A DNA stretch of 64,000 nucleotides from Trichobilharzia szidati. Lineage: Eukaryota > Platyhelminthes > Trematoda > Strigeidida > Schistosomatidae. Numbering within the stretch: position 1 is the stretch's first letter; each line of letters starts with the position of its first letter. Positions 1-12,579 of this stretch are shown piece by piece. Position numbers and translations under genes: made by a program. The DNA lies in assembly GCA_944472155.2 (NCBI GenBank), contig OX235279.1:58811564-58875563 (forward strand), in the 5' to 3' direction. The notes below the pieces were generated by a model. The model was not told the origin of the DNA, made no database searches, and saw only the letters and a program-made list of their open reading frames with translations.

Positions 1-156
1 AGTTTATCACCATACAATGTTTGTCTGAGCCATCTCCACGGGTAAATCAAAGTCACACCGACGACACACAGTCATTTTTATCGGCGAATGTCTTAGAATC
101 AACTACATTTATAACCCTTCATGATGAATCACAAGTAACAAACTTTGAATCAGCAA
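1..156 (+). CDS. mib1: mind bomb exon A (linker before the ankyrin array; 5' end outside the window)
   Basis: An open frame runs from the window edge (codons starting at base 3) to a consensus donor AGTGAGTTT at 156-162. It encodes a polar Ser/Thr/Asn-rich stretch including LSEPSPRVNQSHTDDTQSF and ending NFESA plus one base of a split codon (phase 1). There is no recognisable domain, which is expected for the linker between the REP domain and the ankyrin repeats. The assignment rests on the phase match with the exon at 4236: the split codon becomes Asn (A+AT), and the reading frame runs straight into the ankyrin array. The apparent continuation of this frame past 156 to a stop at about 209 is intron. 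The 5' exon limit cannot be seen. Confidence 0.6.
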
Positions 157-3100
157 GTGAGTTTCTGTTTCCCAGGATATTACAGCTGAATTTTGAATTG
201 GTTTATTGAGTTAACGGGTAGTTTTCAAGCTGTTAAAAGTAGACTGCAAAGCATTGTAATTCGGTCATCAACTTCAATTATTTTATTGAAACATGTGATT
301 ATTACAACTCGGAAAATGGCAGCTGTGGAAATTTTGGAGTTTTCTAAACAATCAGCTATAAAAACCACGACCTTCTCTATGACCCGGTTAATGTTTAGTT
401 AGAAACTAAAAACCATTGTAAATCCTTAATAAAAATGGCATTTATGAGGGACAGATTTGAAGGTGAATAAGTTCTTTTTAAATGTTACGTGCATTGTTTC
501 CGTAAAAGACACATTCAGGTTCTATTAAATAATGTTCTTCACAGGAACGACAAAAAGTTGTCTTCAGATCAGTCTCTAACAAACTTCATCATCCAGATAA
601 TGAATATGAGAATTTCCTGGTTTATGATGTTACCAAAATTGATAATTGAGCTTTACAATTAGATGATTTGTGGTAAAATAATTCAATGCAATGCATTTCT
701 CACATGGAAGAATCACTTAAAATGGAGGAAAAGGCTGTTTCTTTCTGATTCATGACAAATTAGTCTCCACCTTGCTTCCAGGCCTTTCTGCACTACAGGA
801 TAATGCTTCTAGGTTTCAGCTCCAGGAACTGTTAAATCTACTGCTTGTTTCCTTAAAGTCAACATTCATTTCGTTAATACTTATTAAAGATCACTACTTG
901 ATATGATTTTGCAGTATAGTGGCCAGGTGATTTGTTACCTTCCAATATTTTTTCAGCTATCCTAACTACTTTCGCTTCTTCGCCTCGGATTGTTAAAGGT
1001 CAAGACTTCGATTTGTGCTCTTGGTCTCTTAAAGATTTATATTTTTCAGTTAAAGGAAAGCTTTAGTAATTTACCAAACAGTAATAACATTGCTTAGTTG
1101 TCTTTGCTTCTTGCAGTTCTCTCTATTGTGACTTCTATTAACGTCTATGATTTCGGGTTAACTCATACATATAACCTGCGTACGGCATTCTTCTCTAGTC
1201 CTGAAAATTATAATGTAGATTAGATTAATTTTGTTTCAGAGTTCGTTTTAGGCACTTTAAATAAATAATAATAATTTGCTTTATTCCAAAACAGTACATG
1301 TGATACAGAATGGAATTCTCAGCATTTTTACTGCAGTATTGCATCCAGTTAGTACATTATCAATAAATAGAATTCTACATAGATTAAGGAAACCACAGTT
1401 CCTTATTACAACAACACATTGGCATGTCGGTAGCAAAGGTAAAGCTGAAACAGTGTTTGAAGGTGTTAGAAAAGTGGGAGCTGTCTTATTTACTGGCGTA
1501 AGCGAGAGAAAGAAACAAAGCAGCACATAACGGAAAAAGAAGAGAGAGAAAAAGAAAAGAAAAAAAGAAAATGTTGTACCTATTGATGATGTGAGTTAGA
1601 AAGACGAGATCCAGTTGTACTACTGACTATTTAATGAATTATAAGTGTCACGCCTAATGCTTTCTTTATCACACAGAACACGAGCTAAATGATATTTGAT
1701 GCAAACACTTTGCTGTATTTTATCCATTTAAAGGCGCTTATGCAATCACTCCCCAGATGGACACTTTTTAGATTTCTTTGAGCACATCTATTCAACACTA
1801 ATATTGTTAGTGACTACTAATCTAGAATATTCTAAGTATGTAAACATATATATATATAATTGTAGAGCCAGAAGAGGAATTTATCGAAAAGGATATTTTT
1901 TGCTCAAATGTTTTTTTATATTTTTTTGTTGGTCTTAATGTCTCCAGTCTCGTCGCATTGCGTGACTTTTCACATATTCTGCTCAGCCTGCTTTAAGCAC
2001 TCAACAAACATTTTACTTTAATATTTTCCGAGTTAAAGTAATTGTTAACTGATGTATGTTGGACCTTGGATTGTGCATTTCCCTTAAGCCTACTTTAGCA
2101 GTTTTTAGCAAATTTATATTTCGTGTTCACAAAGAAGTAGTGCCCAAAATTTCACGTCTATATCAAACTTAAGAATGATTAGTGGTAAGAAACCACTCAA
2201 TAAATCTTTTGATCCATTCGTAGTTTTATAAAGTGCCTTGCTAGTACTATCACTTCTTTTTATGTTTTTTTCTTTCTTCCTTCATATTTAAGTAATTTAT
2301 TTCGATATTAAAATCAGTCTTTCTACTTGTTTCAATCACAACATGCAGTTTGTTGGTATAAGCACTTCGCACCGTATCTATTTTTTCCGTGATTTGTTTG
2401 TTTAGTGTTCGTGTAAAAATCATTTCTTCCTTCAAAAACAGCAAGTGAAAATGTGGAACCGTTGAACCCATTTTCCCGTGATAGTGCTCTTTCTGCATTA
2501 AGGACAATTGATTTTATCTTCTAGGTGTAAAATTCACTCAAAATCGTATCTCTCATAATTTCTATAGTTACTTCCTGAATTGTTTGATCGTGTAGGAACT
2601 AAGATTTATAGTTCTATGCTGAGAACCATTGATCTGTATGACCGTCTGAGTATTCCTGAAATTTTTTACTTTGTCCCAGTTCTTACTGTGGCAAAATCAG
2701 AAGCCGTAATAAAAACATTTTTCCAAGTATCACTGAAGACATTTGGCCATCACCAAACTTTTAGGTTTTTATATGTGTACATGACTGTGGATTTTTATAT
2801 GCCTTTATGTGATCAAATTTTTTAAAAGATAAAGTTACTTTATAATATGCCTAACTTTTATTGTGTTCATTGTTGAATCTGGTAGTTGTCAACGTGAAGT
2901 TCTCATGGTCAACCTAATTGATGATTGATCTCTTGAGTTGTATTTCTATCTCTTTGTACCGCTAGGAAATTATAGGACCAAAGTGACCACTATTACTATG
3001 TTATATCTCTAAAGAATGAAAAACATCCATGTGATATAAGTAAAAAAGATGTAGGTCAGCAAAGAATACTCTTTTTGTGACTTCACTTCCGAGCTCTGCA

Positions 3101-6100
3101 GGTAAGTAGCTTTCTAAAACGACGTGGAAACGCCTACAAGGAGAAATTGTTAATATCAGTTGGTAACAAAACATATGAAATTAAACATCAGGAAAAATAA
3201 TGAGAAAATCATGGAAATTAGTTAAGTAGTCTTGCTTAATCTAAAAACCAGGGAGTATTGGACATGCTGTCCAGTACTCACTGGTTTTCAATGGTTTTTT
3301 AACTGATATCAATCCATGATCAACTCGTAAAAACAAAACTAATCCTTCCAAACCAATTAAAGAAAACTACAAGTGCTTGAAATCCAAAATATTGTTTATT
3401 CAAGCAAGAGATTCAGAATATGCATCAAGTTTGGAGTTTGAAAAGAAAAAAACGAATAAATATAGATTACATACAAAGTTACTTTACAAATTAGAAAAAG
3501 GTTTAAGACCATGGTAGTAAAAGTGATTGGAAAAATCTCTTCTATATACACAGTTCAGGGCTTACCTTGTGCACAACAACAGCTTTAGTTGTCAAGGAAA
3601 GATGTGGCTGGAAACCCTTCGAACGATGTGGCCTTGCCTTATATATTATTTCGAAAGATTCCCCTACTTCTCTCAGATGATATGTAAGAACAAGGTGCTC
3701 AAGCTTTCAACTGTTGGCACGTCTGATTTCGTTTTTCGATAACAATATTGGGAGATATTCTTGAGCACATCTAGGCAATATCCCACATGTATGTCCGATA
3801 TATTTAGCTCCACAAGAACAAGTGAAGTGATATATGCACATGAAAGTTGCTAGTAGTGGGATACTGTCCCTAAAATTTTGATTAACAAGTGGTTGTGTGA
3901 AGAAAGTGTGACAAAGACATGTGGTTAATGGTGTTTTTCGAACTACATTTGATAATGTGCTTGGAAGAATTCCAACTACTGTGTCGCACAAGAATTTCAG
4001 ATTTTACAGACAATTTCTTTATCGGCGTTTCCATAACACTATATAACTGTACAGCTTTGAAGTGAAATTGCGAAAAATATTGTCTTTACTGTTCCGTTTC
4101 TTTACAAATTCTACTGTTAATTTTCAGATGGTGTTAATTGACTTTATAAGTCTTTCAGAGGCGTTTGTTATTTTCAATCTAATTAATATGTTGTATTTTA
4201 TCTAATTTCCTGATTATTATATTGTTTTTTAATAGATATTTTGACTGCTCCACGTCAAAATAATGGCTCTGAAGATTTGATTCAAGCAGCAAGAGATGGA
4301 GATGTAGATCGCTTAAGGTGCCTTCTGCAAAATCAAAATGCAGATGTGAGTTGTCAGTAATAAAGGTTTAATGCTAGCAGATCATTCTTAGTATAAAACA
4401 GTGTTGTGATCGTTAAACTGTTTGTATTACTATCATACAACTGATTGCCTATTTAATCGATAAGCGAAAACGAGAGTGACGCTAATTCATCTCTTAAGTG
4501 CATTGACTGATCACTTATTTCAGTGATCATACCTCAAGAAAAAACTGTGTTTCTCCTACAAGATCTGACTGAACTGATATCAGAATACAAAAAACTACCA
4601 ATCAATCCGTATATGATGAAGGCTCTTTTTTTCTGATTGATTAAAAAATCGTTATTTATAGACAGCAATGTAATTTATACGCTATAAATATAGAATATTC
4701 AACAGATAAATTAACAGAGAGTAATTTGGAAAGTCATTAGGCAGTCAGTGAGTAAATTTTTCTCGATAGATTTGAGGTGGGGTTTCTGCTCCCTATGACA
4801 AATTGCATTTAAATGAAGTAAACCATCTTGATGCTGTATTGACAGAATTGTTTTTAACCCAGTAAAAATGACAAAGAAAACCGACTTGAGATAAAGAAAT
4901 TCCTATTCTTCTTTTAGGTGTAAAAACCATTCCTAAATCATTGATAAAGAAATTAAGCTTTTCTTTTTACGAACAAGTCAGAAGTGTTTGATCTAGAAAT
5001 ACTCTAAATCACTTGATGCTGATTTCAACTGTTAAATAAATAAAAGGGATATAGTTCATCTGGAATCACTAGAAATATTCGGCTGTCCAATTTAATATTG
5101 CCGATTTAAAGTGGCCGCATCATTATTCGCTTTATCCACCTACATAAAATATTGTGTATCCTGAAATGGGCTATATCTAACCTCAGTAACAACACACTTT
5201 AAATATGTTCTAGAACATTTTAGTAAAAAAACAAACCTTTATCTAATGCACCACCACCTTTAAGAAGTAGAAGTGATATTAGTTAACAAAACAGTATATT
5301 CTTCAGGTTATCAATTTCTTTTTGCAATATAAAATTGCCACTAGAACTAATCACACTTATCAGCTTAGGTCTAACGTGCCTGCCAGAATGATGATATACA
5401 TTTAAGTGTGTCTTTATTATGAGGTGATTGTAAATCCAGCTGTTGGAACATTTAGAAAATTACCGTCATTCTACTTAAATTGGCACTGCAGTGCATTACT
5501 TATATCAACCAAGTTATCCTAAAGTAATTAACTGTATACCTAATTTAAGTTGTCCAGAATACTTAAATGGTTTCAGTATTCAGCAGCAAATGAATATCAT
5601 TTTTCCCCGCAAATTAATTATCTTTGACTTTGGTTCACAGAATAATTAGCGTAATTACTTTATTAACAGTTTATCACAGTTAAAATATCCTATGTTGAAA
5701 ATACCTAATCAACAACGACAAGCACCAATAACTATCAACAAAATGAATTCAGTGAAGGTGGTCACTCTCACTTATCCAAGGAGCATTGTTTCAGCTACAT
5801 GTGTCATGGATGAAGACGTCAAAGCCAAGCAAGTCAAACCTTCATTACTTTGAAATCACTGTGGAAATCTGCTTCACTAAGCATAAAGAACAAGTTTCGG
5901 ATTTTCAAGTCAGTTCTCGTGTATGCTTCAGAGACTCGGCACGTCATCGAAAGCATTTTGTACAGACTTCTGAACTTTATCAACAGCTGCCTTCGCTTAA
6001 TATCGATTACATGACTGGCCAGAATGGATTAGCAGTAAGGAGTGTTGTAAATGAACCAAATAATTTTCTATTACCCAAAAATATGCCGAAGAAATTGGAG

Positions 6101-7147
6101 GTGGATCGGATACACACTGAGGACAAGTTGGAGTGATATCACGCGCCAGGCCGTCTAGTGGAACCCAAATAGGAAATGAGGAGTTGAATGTCTGTGGGTC
6201 AAATGGAGATGATCATGTGAGGAGAAGATGAAAGCTTACGGACATTCTCGGGGCCAGTTAAAGAGGACCGAAGAAAACAGGATGAAATGATGTGCTGTTG
6301 GAACCCCATATTCCACTTGGGACCTAAGAGAATAATTATAATAAATCATCCTTTGAAATGAAACTCTGTTGCATATGATTTGGAGTCTGTATACATCAAA
6401 AATGAGGTCATTATTATGTAATTAGTTCTTGGCTGGAGAATTTCATTACACTGTTTTACTAATTACTGTCTCTATCTGTTTACTCAACTGATAAATAAAA
6501 CTTGACAGAATATTAAAAGGTAAACAGACAATTTAAGTGTATGAATAGTAGACAAACAAGAATTTTGCTTAATAATACATTTATCAAAGTACGCAATTTG
6601 ATTTTTATGATATGGGACACCAGTCGATTTGAGTCAGTGGCGAAGTTGAATAACGCAGTTTATGTAAAAATGAACTGCACAAAGTTATCTACTGAAATAC
6701 AAATTATGTAAAAGAGAAAAAAAGCGCAAATGCGTACGTGAACTTTTAATCGGAAGAGATAACATACTCTAGAAGTGATAATTAATTATTGAACTAGTGA
6801 AACATGTTAAAGATTCTAATCACTTTTTAAAAATAAAGTAACGTGCTGCAAAAATGTAAAGTAGTAAAATCGACATTTGAAGCAGAATCAGGAGAAGAAA
6901 AACAGATTAAGAAATGTGTGTATATGTCTGATTATTTGCCGCAGTATATACTCTGAATAAATGGAAGAAAGAGTATTTTCTGGTATTTATTGACGAACTC
7001 TTTTTAATGCATAAACACTAGTTATCAAGACAGATTACTTTTTTCATACTTCACTATTGATTTCCTGTGTTTCTTTTTGTAGCCCTGGAAACGGAAGAGT
7101 GTATATTATAGCAACCTCCATAAAATCAATTCTACAGGTTTCCATTA

Positions 7148-7182
<35 letters not shown>

Positions 7183-10100
7183 ATTCTTTCCTCCCAGTTC
7201 ACGCACCACTGATAAGTCCGGTTAGTAGTTTTAAATTGTTTCACTCTGTAATCAGGTCGTGAAGGTCTTTAGAGTTACAGAATACTCTGACCCAAAACAA
7301 GAATGTTTTTAAACAACTCTCAAGGCACAACTTCAAACCAACACATATTTGAGTATCAAATCACATGTCATATAGTGTGATTCCGAAATAGCGACATTAA
7401 TAAATTATGAATTTTGACATGTATTTTGGTGTAGATCCATGTTTTGATAGAAATTACAGCTAAAAATGTTGGTGACTGGCTATGGAGTTATATTTACTGC
7501 ATTCAATGCTAATTAGTAAGACTTTTACAGTCAAGAAAAATGATGCTTTTTGGTATTCTGTGGTATTCGATATCCAATTGGAAGGGGTCATTTTGGATTC
7601 CCTAGAACTGTTTCAAGTTTTTGATTGAATCAAGTAAAGTAGAGTAAATGATCCAATTATCCCTAGTGATCGCGGCCTTGATTTTAGTACTGCGCGACAG
7701 CGGTCTAAATCTCTTAGGGAGCTTGGAGAACAACACATAGTTCTCCTTTTCATATTCTCTGTCACTTAGGTAAACAATATCGTAAGAACAAATGGAAAAC
7801 GGTAGTAAAGATTGCTGCAAGTTTTGAAAACATAAGATTATTTTATTTGGGCAGTATAAATGCTTAAATTTAAAATAATCTTGACAACTAAAAGGCATTC
7901 AACCTGGTGTCTTTTTTTACACAAAGGATTTTTCAAAACTAACCACTAATGATACACGATAGCTACGTTATTTTTACTTCTGCAGATCTCTCCCGAGTCA
8001 TTTTCAACTTTTTATGCATAATGATAACAAAGTGAAAACGTCATGATGAACATTTTTATTGTACCGAAATTATTTGTACATCTGACTTCTGAATAGGATT
8101 TCAACGTTTCGATTCTCCAGGCTGATCCATCATAATGAAACCTGATTTTTTTTGATGAACTGTTTGAATAACTCCCAATCTTTTCTTATTTTGATATTTC
8201 TAAATGTCTCTAAAAAGGATCTTTCCTTAAATACTGTATTTTAACTGTGTAAGTTGAAGACCGGTTTCATTCATCTTTCCTATGTACAGTTCATCACTTT
8301 GGGTGATTTTTTTGTGTGCAGGTAAATGGAACATCTGGTGGACTGACGGCCCTTCATGCGGCCTGTCAAGAAGGCCATTTAGCATGCGTTATTTTATTAC
8401 TACAGAATGGGGCTAGGCGAAGGAATCTGGATTCTGCAGATAACGAAGCAATTCATTCAGCAGCACGAAGTGGAAATCTTGATGTCGTAAGATACCTGAT
8501 GAGATCAAACATTGATAGAGTGGCAAGAATTGTAGATATTTCTGAAGAGAATAACGTAAATGAAGGAAATCTTGTTGATTTGGATGATAACTCTCCAGGA
8601 GCAGCTGATGACAACAATCTTTTCGATGGGGAAGACATTCCAAATATAAATTCAAGGAACTCAGTGCAGCAAACTCCCTTACATTTGGCTGTTAATCAAC
8701 TAAATCTTCCAATGGCACAGTGTCTCTTGGAAGAAATGAATGCGCTGCCGAATTTACAGGTAAGAACTGATGAATTCTTACTGCTATAATTTAAGAATTA
8801 TCAAATAAAACACCTTGTTAAGAAGTCTATAACTTTGACAAAAAATGATACTATAACAAACGTGATAATTTACCAACTTATGTATAATTCTGTTAACAGT
8901 AGAGAAGAAACTGGAACTTTAGATATTTTTACAAGCATGAAGCTCTCAGTTGCACTTTACATTTAAATCTAAGAGAAAAAAATTTCTTTAGCTTATTAGT
9001 GGTACATTTTGTTAGCAGTGTACAAGCTCGCCGCTCAATCATTATTCAACTGATTACCACATGAAACGTGGTTTACTAGCTGCATCAACTGCCTGTTAAG
9101 TTTTTTATTAGATATTTTTTAAGGAATACGCTAATAATTGGTCCTTTCTCTTATTTTGGTCAGCGAATTTCAGGCTGAGACATGGTCTACTTCTGTTGTA
9201 GTTTATGCGACAGAATAAGAACTGAAAATATGCAAATGCTCATAGTAATTATAATAGAAGTAGTTGTAGTGAAAGCAAAACAGAAAACTGATTCATGCTT
9301 TAAGATGTTGGGGTAAACTTCACTTGACTTGACTAAATCTGTCTTAATACCAACAGAAAATCACTCGTAACCTCGCGTTATTTTTCAAGAGCTTCATACA
9401 TATATATATTTATATACATATTACATATTATATGAGCTGCATTCTGAATAACTCCTATTTGAATCCACCTTCTAAATGGCTGTTTATTCTACAGCCAGTC
9501 GTCCATTTTCATTACTGTAAATTGAAATTTAATTTTCCGCTACTTAGAACCAGCAAATTTTGCGAAGATTCGGATACTTCTTTTATCTTGTTTGTATTCA
9601 AGCCAGCTGATCGGTGAAGAGGTATACCATTATAGTCAACAACTACGAATTACAACATATTAGAAGTCCGTGTAGTATTGAAGAGTACCTGTACAATCGG
9701 TATAATAATAGTGGTCAGATAAAGCCTTTAAAACACTAAAATCTTTTGCAACAGGTTCCTGTAGGGATTAAACTATTGTAGTATTGATTGTGTATAAGAA
9801 TAAAACAAGATAACTAACTAGGCGGAAAATTAAATGAATTAGTCTAAGTTTTTCAGCATAGAGTTAAGTTCTTGAAATAACTCGACTGATTGAAAATATA
9901 AATAAACGTGTTCATTGTTTCAATACTCTATTTTGTTTGACATTGACTCTAATCCTTTTGCTTTGTTACCTATACTTTGTCCTTCGTTTTATCTTCATAG
10001 TTTCCTGCTGTAAATTATATTTCGATACTACTGGAAAGTTGCATCAACCAGCATCATCAGGTTAATCACTGACGAAATTTCAGCACGGATACAGAAGGCT

Positions 10101-12546
10101 CGTTTGGCGCATGCCAACTTACGCCATCTCTGATTTACTAGACGTGATATCCTGCTGATTGTCAATCAGAGGGCGTGTGTACTGCTCAGCAGTTCGCTCC
10201 ATCCTCTTTTATGGCTGAGTGACATGACCACTGAAAGTGGGAGACATCAAAAGACCAGCTAGCTGTCTTTGATCATAGGTGCCTGCTTTCTATCACCCTC
10301 GTTAAGTGTCGCAATAGGTGAGTAATACTGCGGTTAGGCGTGGATTGCAACGTAAGGAGGGGTAATCAATCGACGGGGTTGTGAAGTCACACTGATTCAG
10401 GTGGTTAGAACGTGTCTTACACATGCCTAGCCATCGCCCTCGTCACTGAGCAATGATAGCCGACATAGGGTCAGGCTTGAAAAGAGCCAGTGGTGATCAA
10501 ACCAAAACATGGCTTCATCAGTCAATGAAATCCACAAGAGTTAGTTTAAGCCAGCCACGTAGGAAGGTGTAGACTGCCTGGTTGGGGTCTTCGGGAAGAT
10601 AAAAACCAATGGTTGGAGACAGTTGGTGATATGGCTCAAAATCATTCTCAATGGCGCAGATGCATCCAGTCTTTGTGATTTAACATATCCAATAAAGTTC
10701 TATTGTTCTTCGATGTTGCTATTCTTTTTGTCTCACATTTCTGTTTATTATCTCTCTTTTGAACCTGTCTTAACTCTATTCCCTTGCTTTGTGTGCTATA
10801 AGGAAGGAGTGTGGCAACTCAAACTGCTGCACATCTGTGCAAAGTTCTACGTTGAAACCAGTCAGTTGACTCTGTTTTGTGAAAATTAATCTAGGTCTTA
10901 TTTTGATCCTCCAACTGTTTTTTGATTATATATATATATGCTTATATACAGTGCGCTAGCTTCATATATGATTAGCTAACCTGAAAAGATTTTAATTAAT
11001 TTGTCTATTGCTTTTATGCTACTCATTGTTTGTTTTTTATTAACGCATAATTCAACGACAGTGTGTGTGGCCTTTTTATTTGTGCAAAAGTGGCAAACTG
11101 CATAAATTCATTAGAAGGCAGATGGCCTAACCCAGAGGCGAGGGAAAAAATAATAATCAAAAATGGACGAAATGATTAGTTATCTACCTCTTATACACAT
11201 AATTCAGATCGAAAAATGTAGGTTCACGGCTTCCTATCGATCACCTGTAGCCGTTTAAAAGCAATTCGGAGAGCATCGTGATGGTGACCAACCTAGCATG
11301 GTAACCATATTGTAAAGCTGACTGACAGAATTCAGTCTGGAACGGACGAAAGACTAAACGCATGACATTATTCTCTAACTGGTGTCCAATCAATGTATAA
11401 TTTGTTTATTTTGAAGACTGACGCCAGCTTCTCCTTTCAATTGGTATTATTAAACTCACACCACAGTGAAACACAAGCAACAAGAATGTTCGTATAAAGT
11501 TATCTTTCTTACGTTTTACTGATGTACAGAATGTAAATCTTGTAGCGCAAAGCATACTTCATTACCTTTTTTCAACCCTTTTTCTTACCCCCGAAACACT
11601 TTCTTAGTACAGTTACTGACATACTTATTTTGTATGTCACAGCATTAATTTAAAAATCCCTGGCTTCTTATTTCAGAGATTCATGTTAGCCTTTAATAAT
11701 CTGATTCAGATTTGTCTGGCAATTCTTGTAATAATGTCACACTTTTACTCCTGTTGGCTGTTAATGACATCATTGGTTGACAGAAAATCTTTAGGGTATA
11801 TTGAAGAGTGATTGAAAGAGAAAGAGAGAGAAGAAACTCAGAAAATAAGTGTGAAAACAGTAAAATTCACCACAACATACTAAGGAAAAAGAAGAAACTT
11901 TTCCATAATTGTCCTAAGGTTAAGGAAGCTCACAGGATTGATTTTCAAATTGATTCGTGTTAATAGTTTCTTTTTTCTGCATACAATTTATCATTATGGT
12001 TACTTGTTTATATCTTATCTATTTTTTTTCCTTATTGAAAATTGCCTACACAGTATTATTTTTTCATTATAACACTCTAAATTTTATCATGAAATCCCAT
12101 AGAAAATAGTAGTAGTAATCTTTTGAGGGTAGATTAATTAATAATGACATATGATCGATTCTCTCTAGTCAATGCTTTTCTACACCGAAAGAAATTTCTC
12201 AACTTTCAGCTTAATAGATTCCATGTTTCTGCTGACTAAATTATATCGAAATGACATTACTGAATATTCACTTGTGTGATCTGAGAATAATAATAATATA
12301 GTTCTCACCTAGTGCTTTTTGAAATCTGGAAAAAATTGTATCCTGTTCGTAGGAAATACGATTGTTTCATTTGGTTTGCTTGTTCGTTATTTTTTGTTGC
12401 TTCTTTGCAAAGTGAACGCCTAAAATCAATTGATTCATCTGCCTGTCGAAGTGAAACAATGTTACAGACGATAAATGCAAATAATAATAGTAGAAGTAGA
12501 TTTGCATAGCAAAGTTGTGAAAAGTCTTTTTCAGTTTTAGTATTAC

Positions 12547-12579
<33 letters not shown>

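Larger units (their letters stand above)
157..4235 (+). other. intron of mind bomb gene (about 4.1 kb)
   Basis: It begins with GTGAGT and ends TTTTTTAATAG. It contains a LINE 3' fragment (1262-1530), a Penelope terminal fragment (1838-1910), a short hammerhead-repeat fragment (3244-3335) and a decayed Penelope GIY-YIG copy (3530-4020). The stretches 157-1260 and 1911-3240 are AT-rich, and I see no gene or repeat there. There is a purine-rich GA tract at 1528-1570. Confidence 0.6.
4346..8321 (+). other. intron of mind bomb gene (about 4.0 kb)
   Basis: GTGAGT to GTGTGCAG. It holds an RTE 3' relic (5785-6345) and a (TA)n run (7150-7179). I see no gene or recognisable repeat in 4346-5780, 6350-7140 or 7180-8321; the small open frames there lack coding character. 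Confidence 0.7.

Noticed and set aside
5786..6136. 116-codon open frame as a host gene
   Set aside because: The bases belong to an RTE relic and the open frame is not the element's coding frame over most of its length.
7044..7244. Minus-strand frame with IYIYIYIY run, and similar ones at 12305-12612
   Set aside because: Translation of (TA)n microsatellites.
7602..7898. 98-codon minus frame
   Set aside because: No motif, no splice or promoter context and no relation to neighbours; kept out as unsupported.
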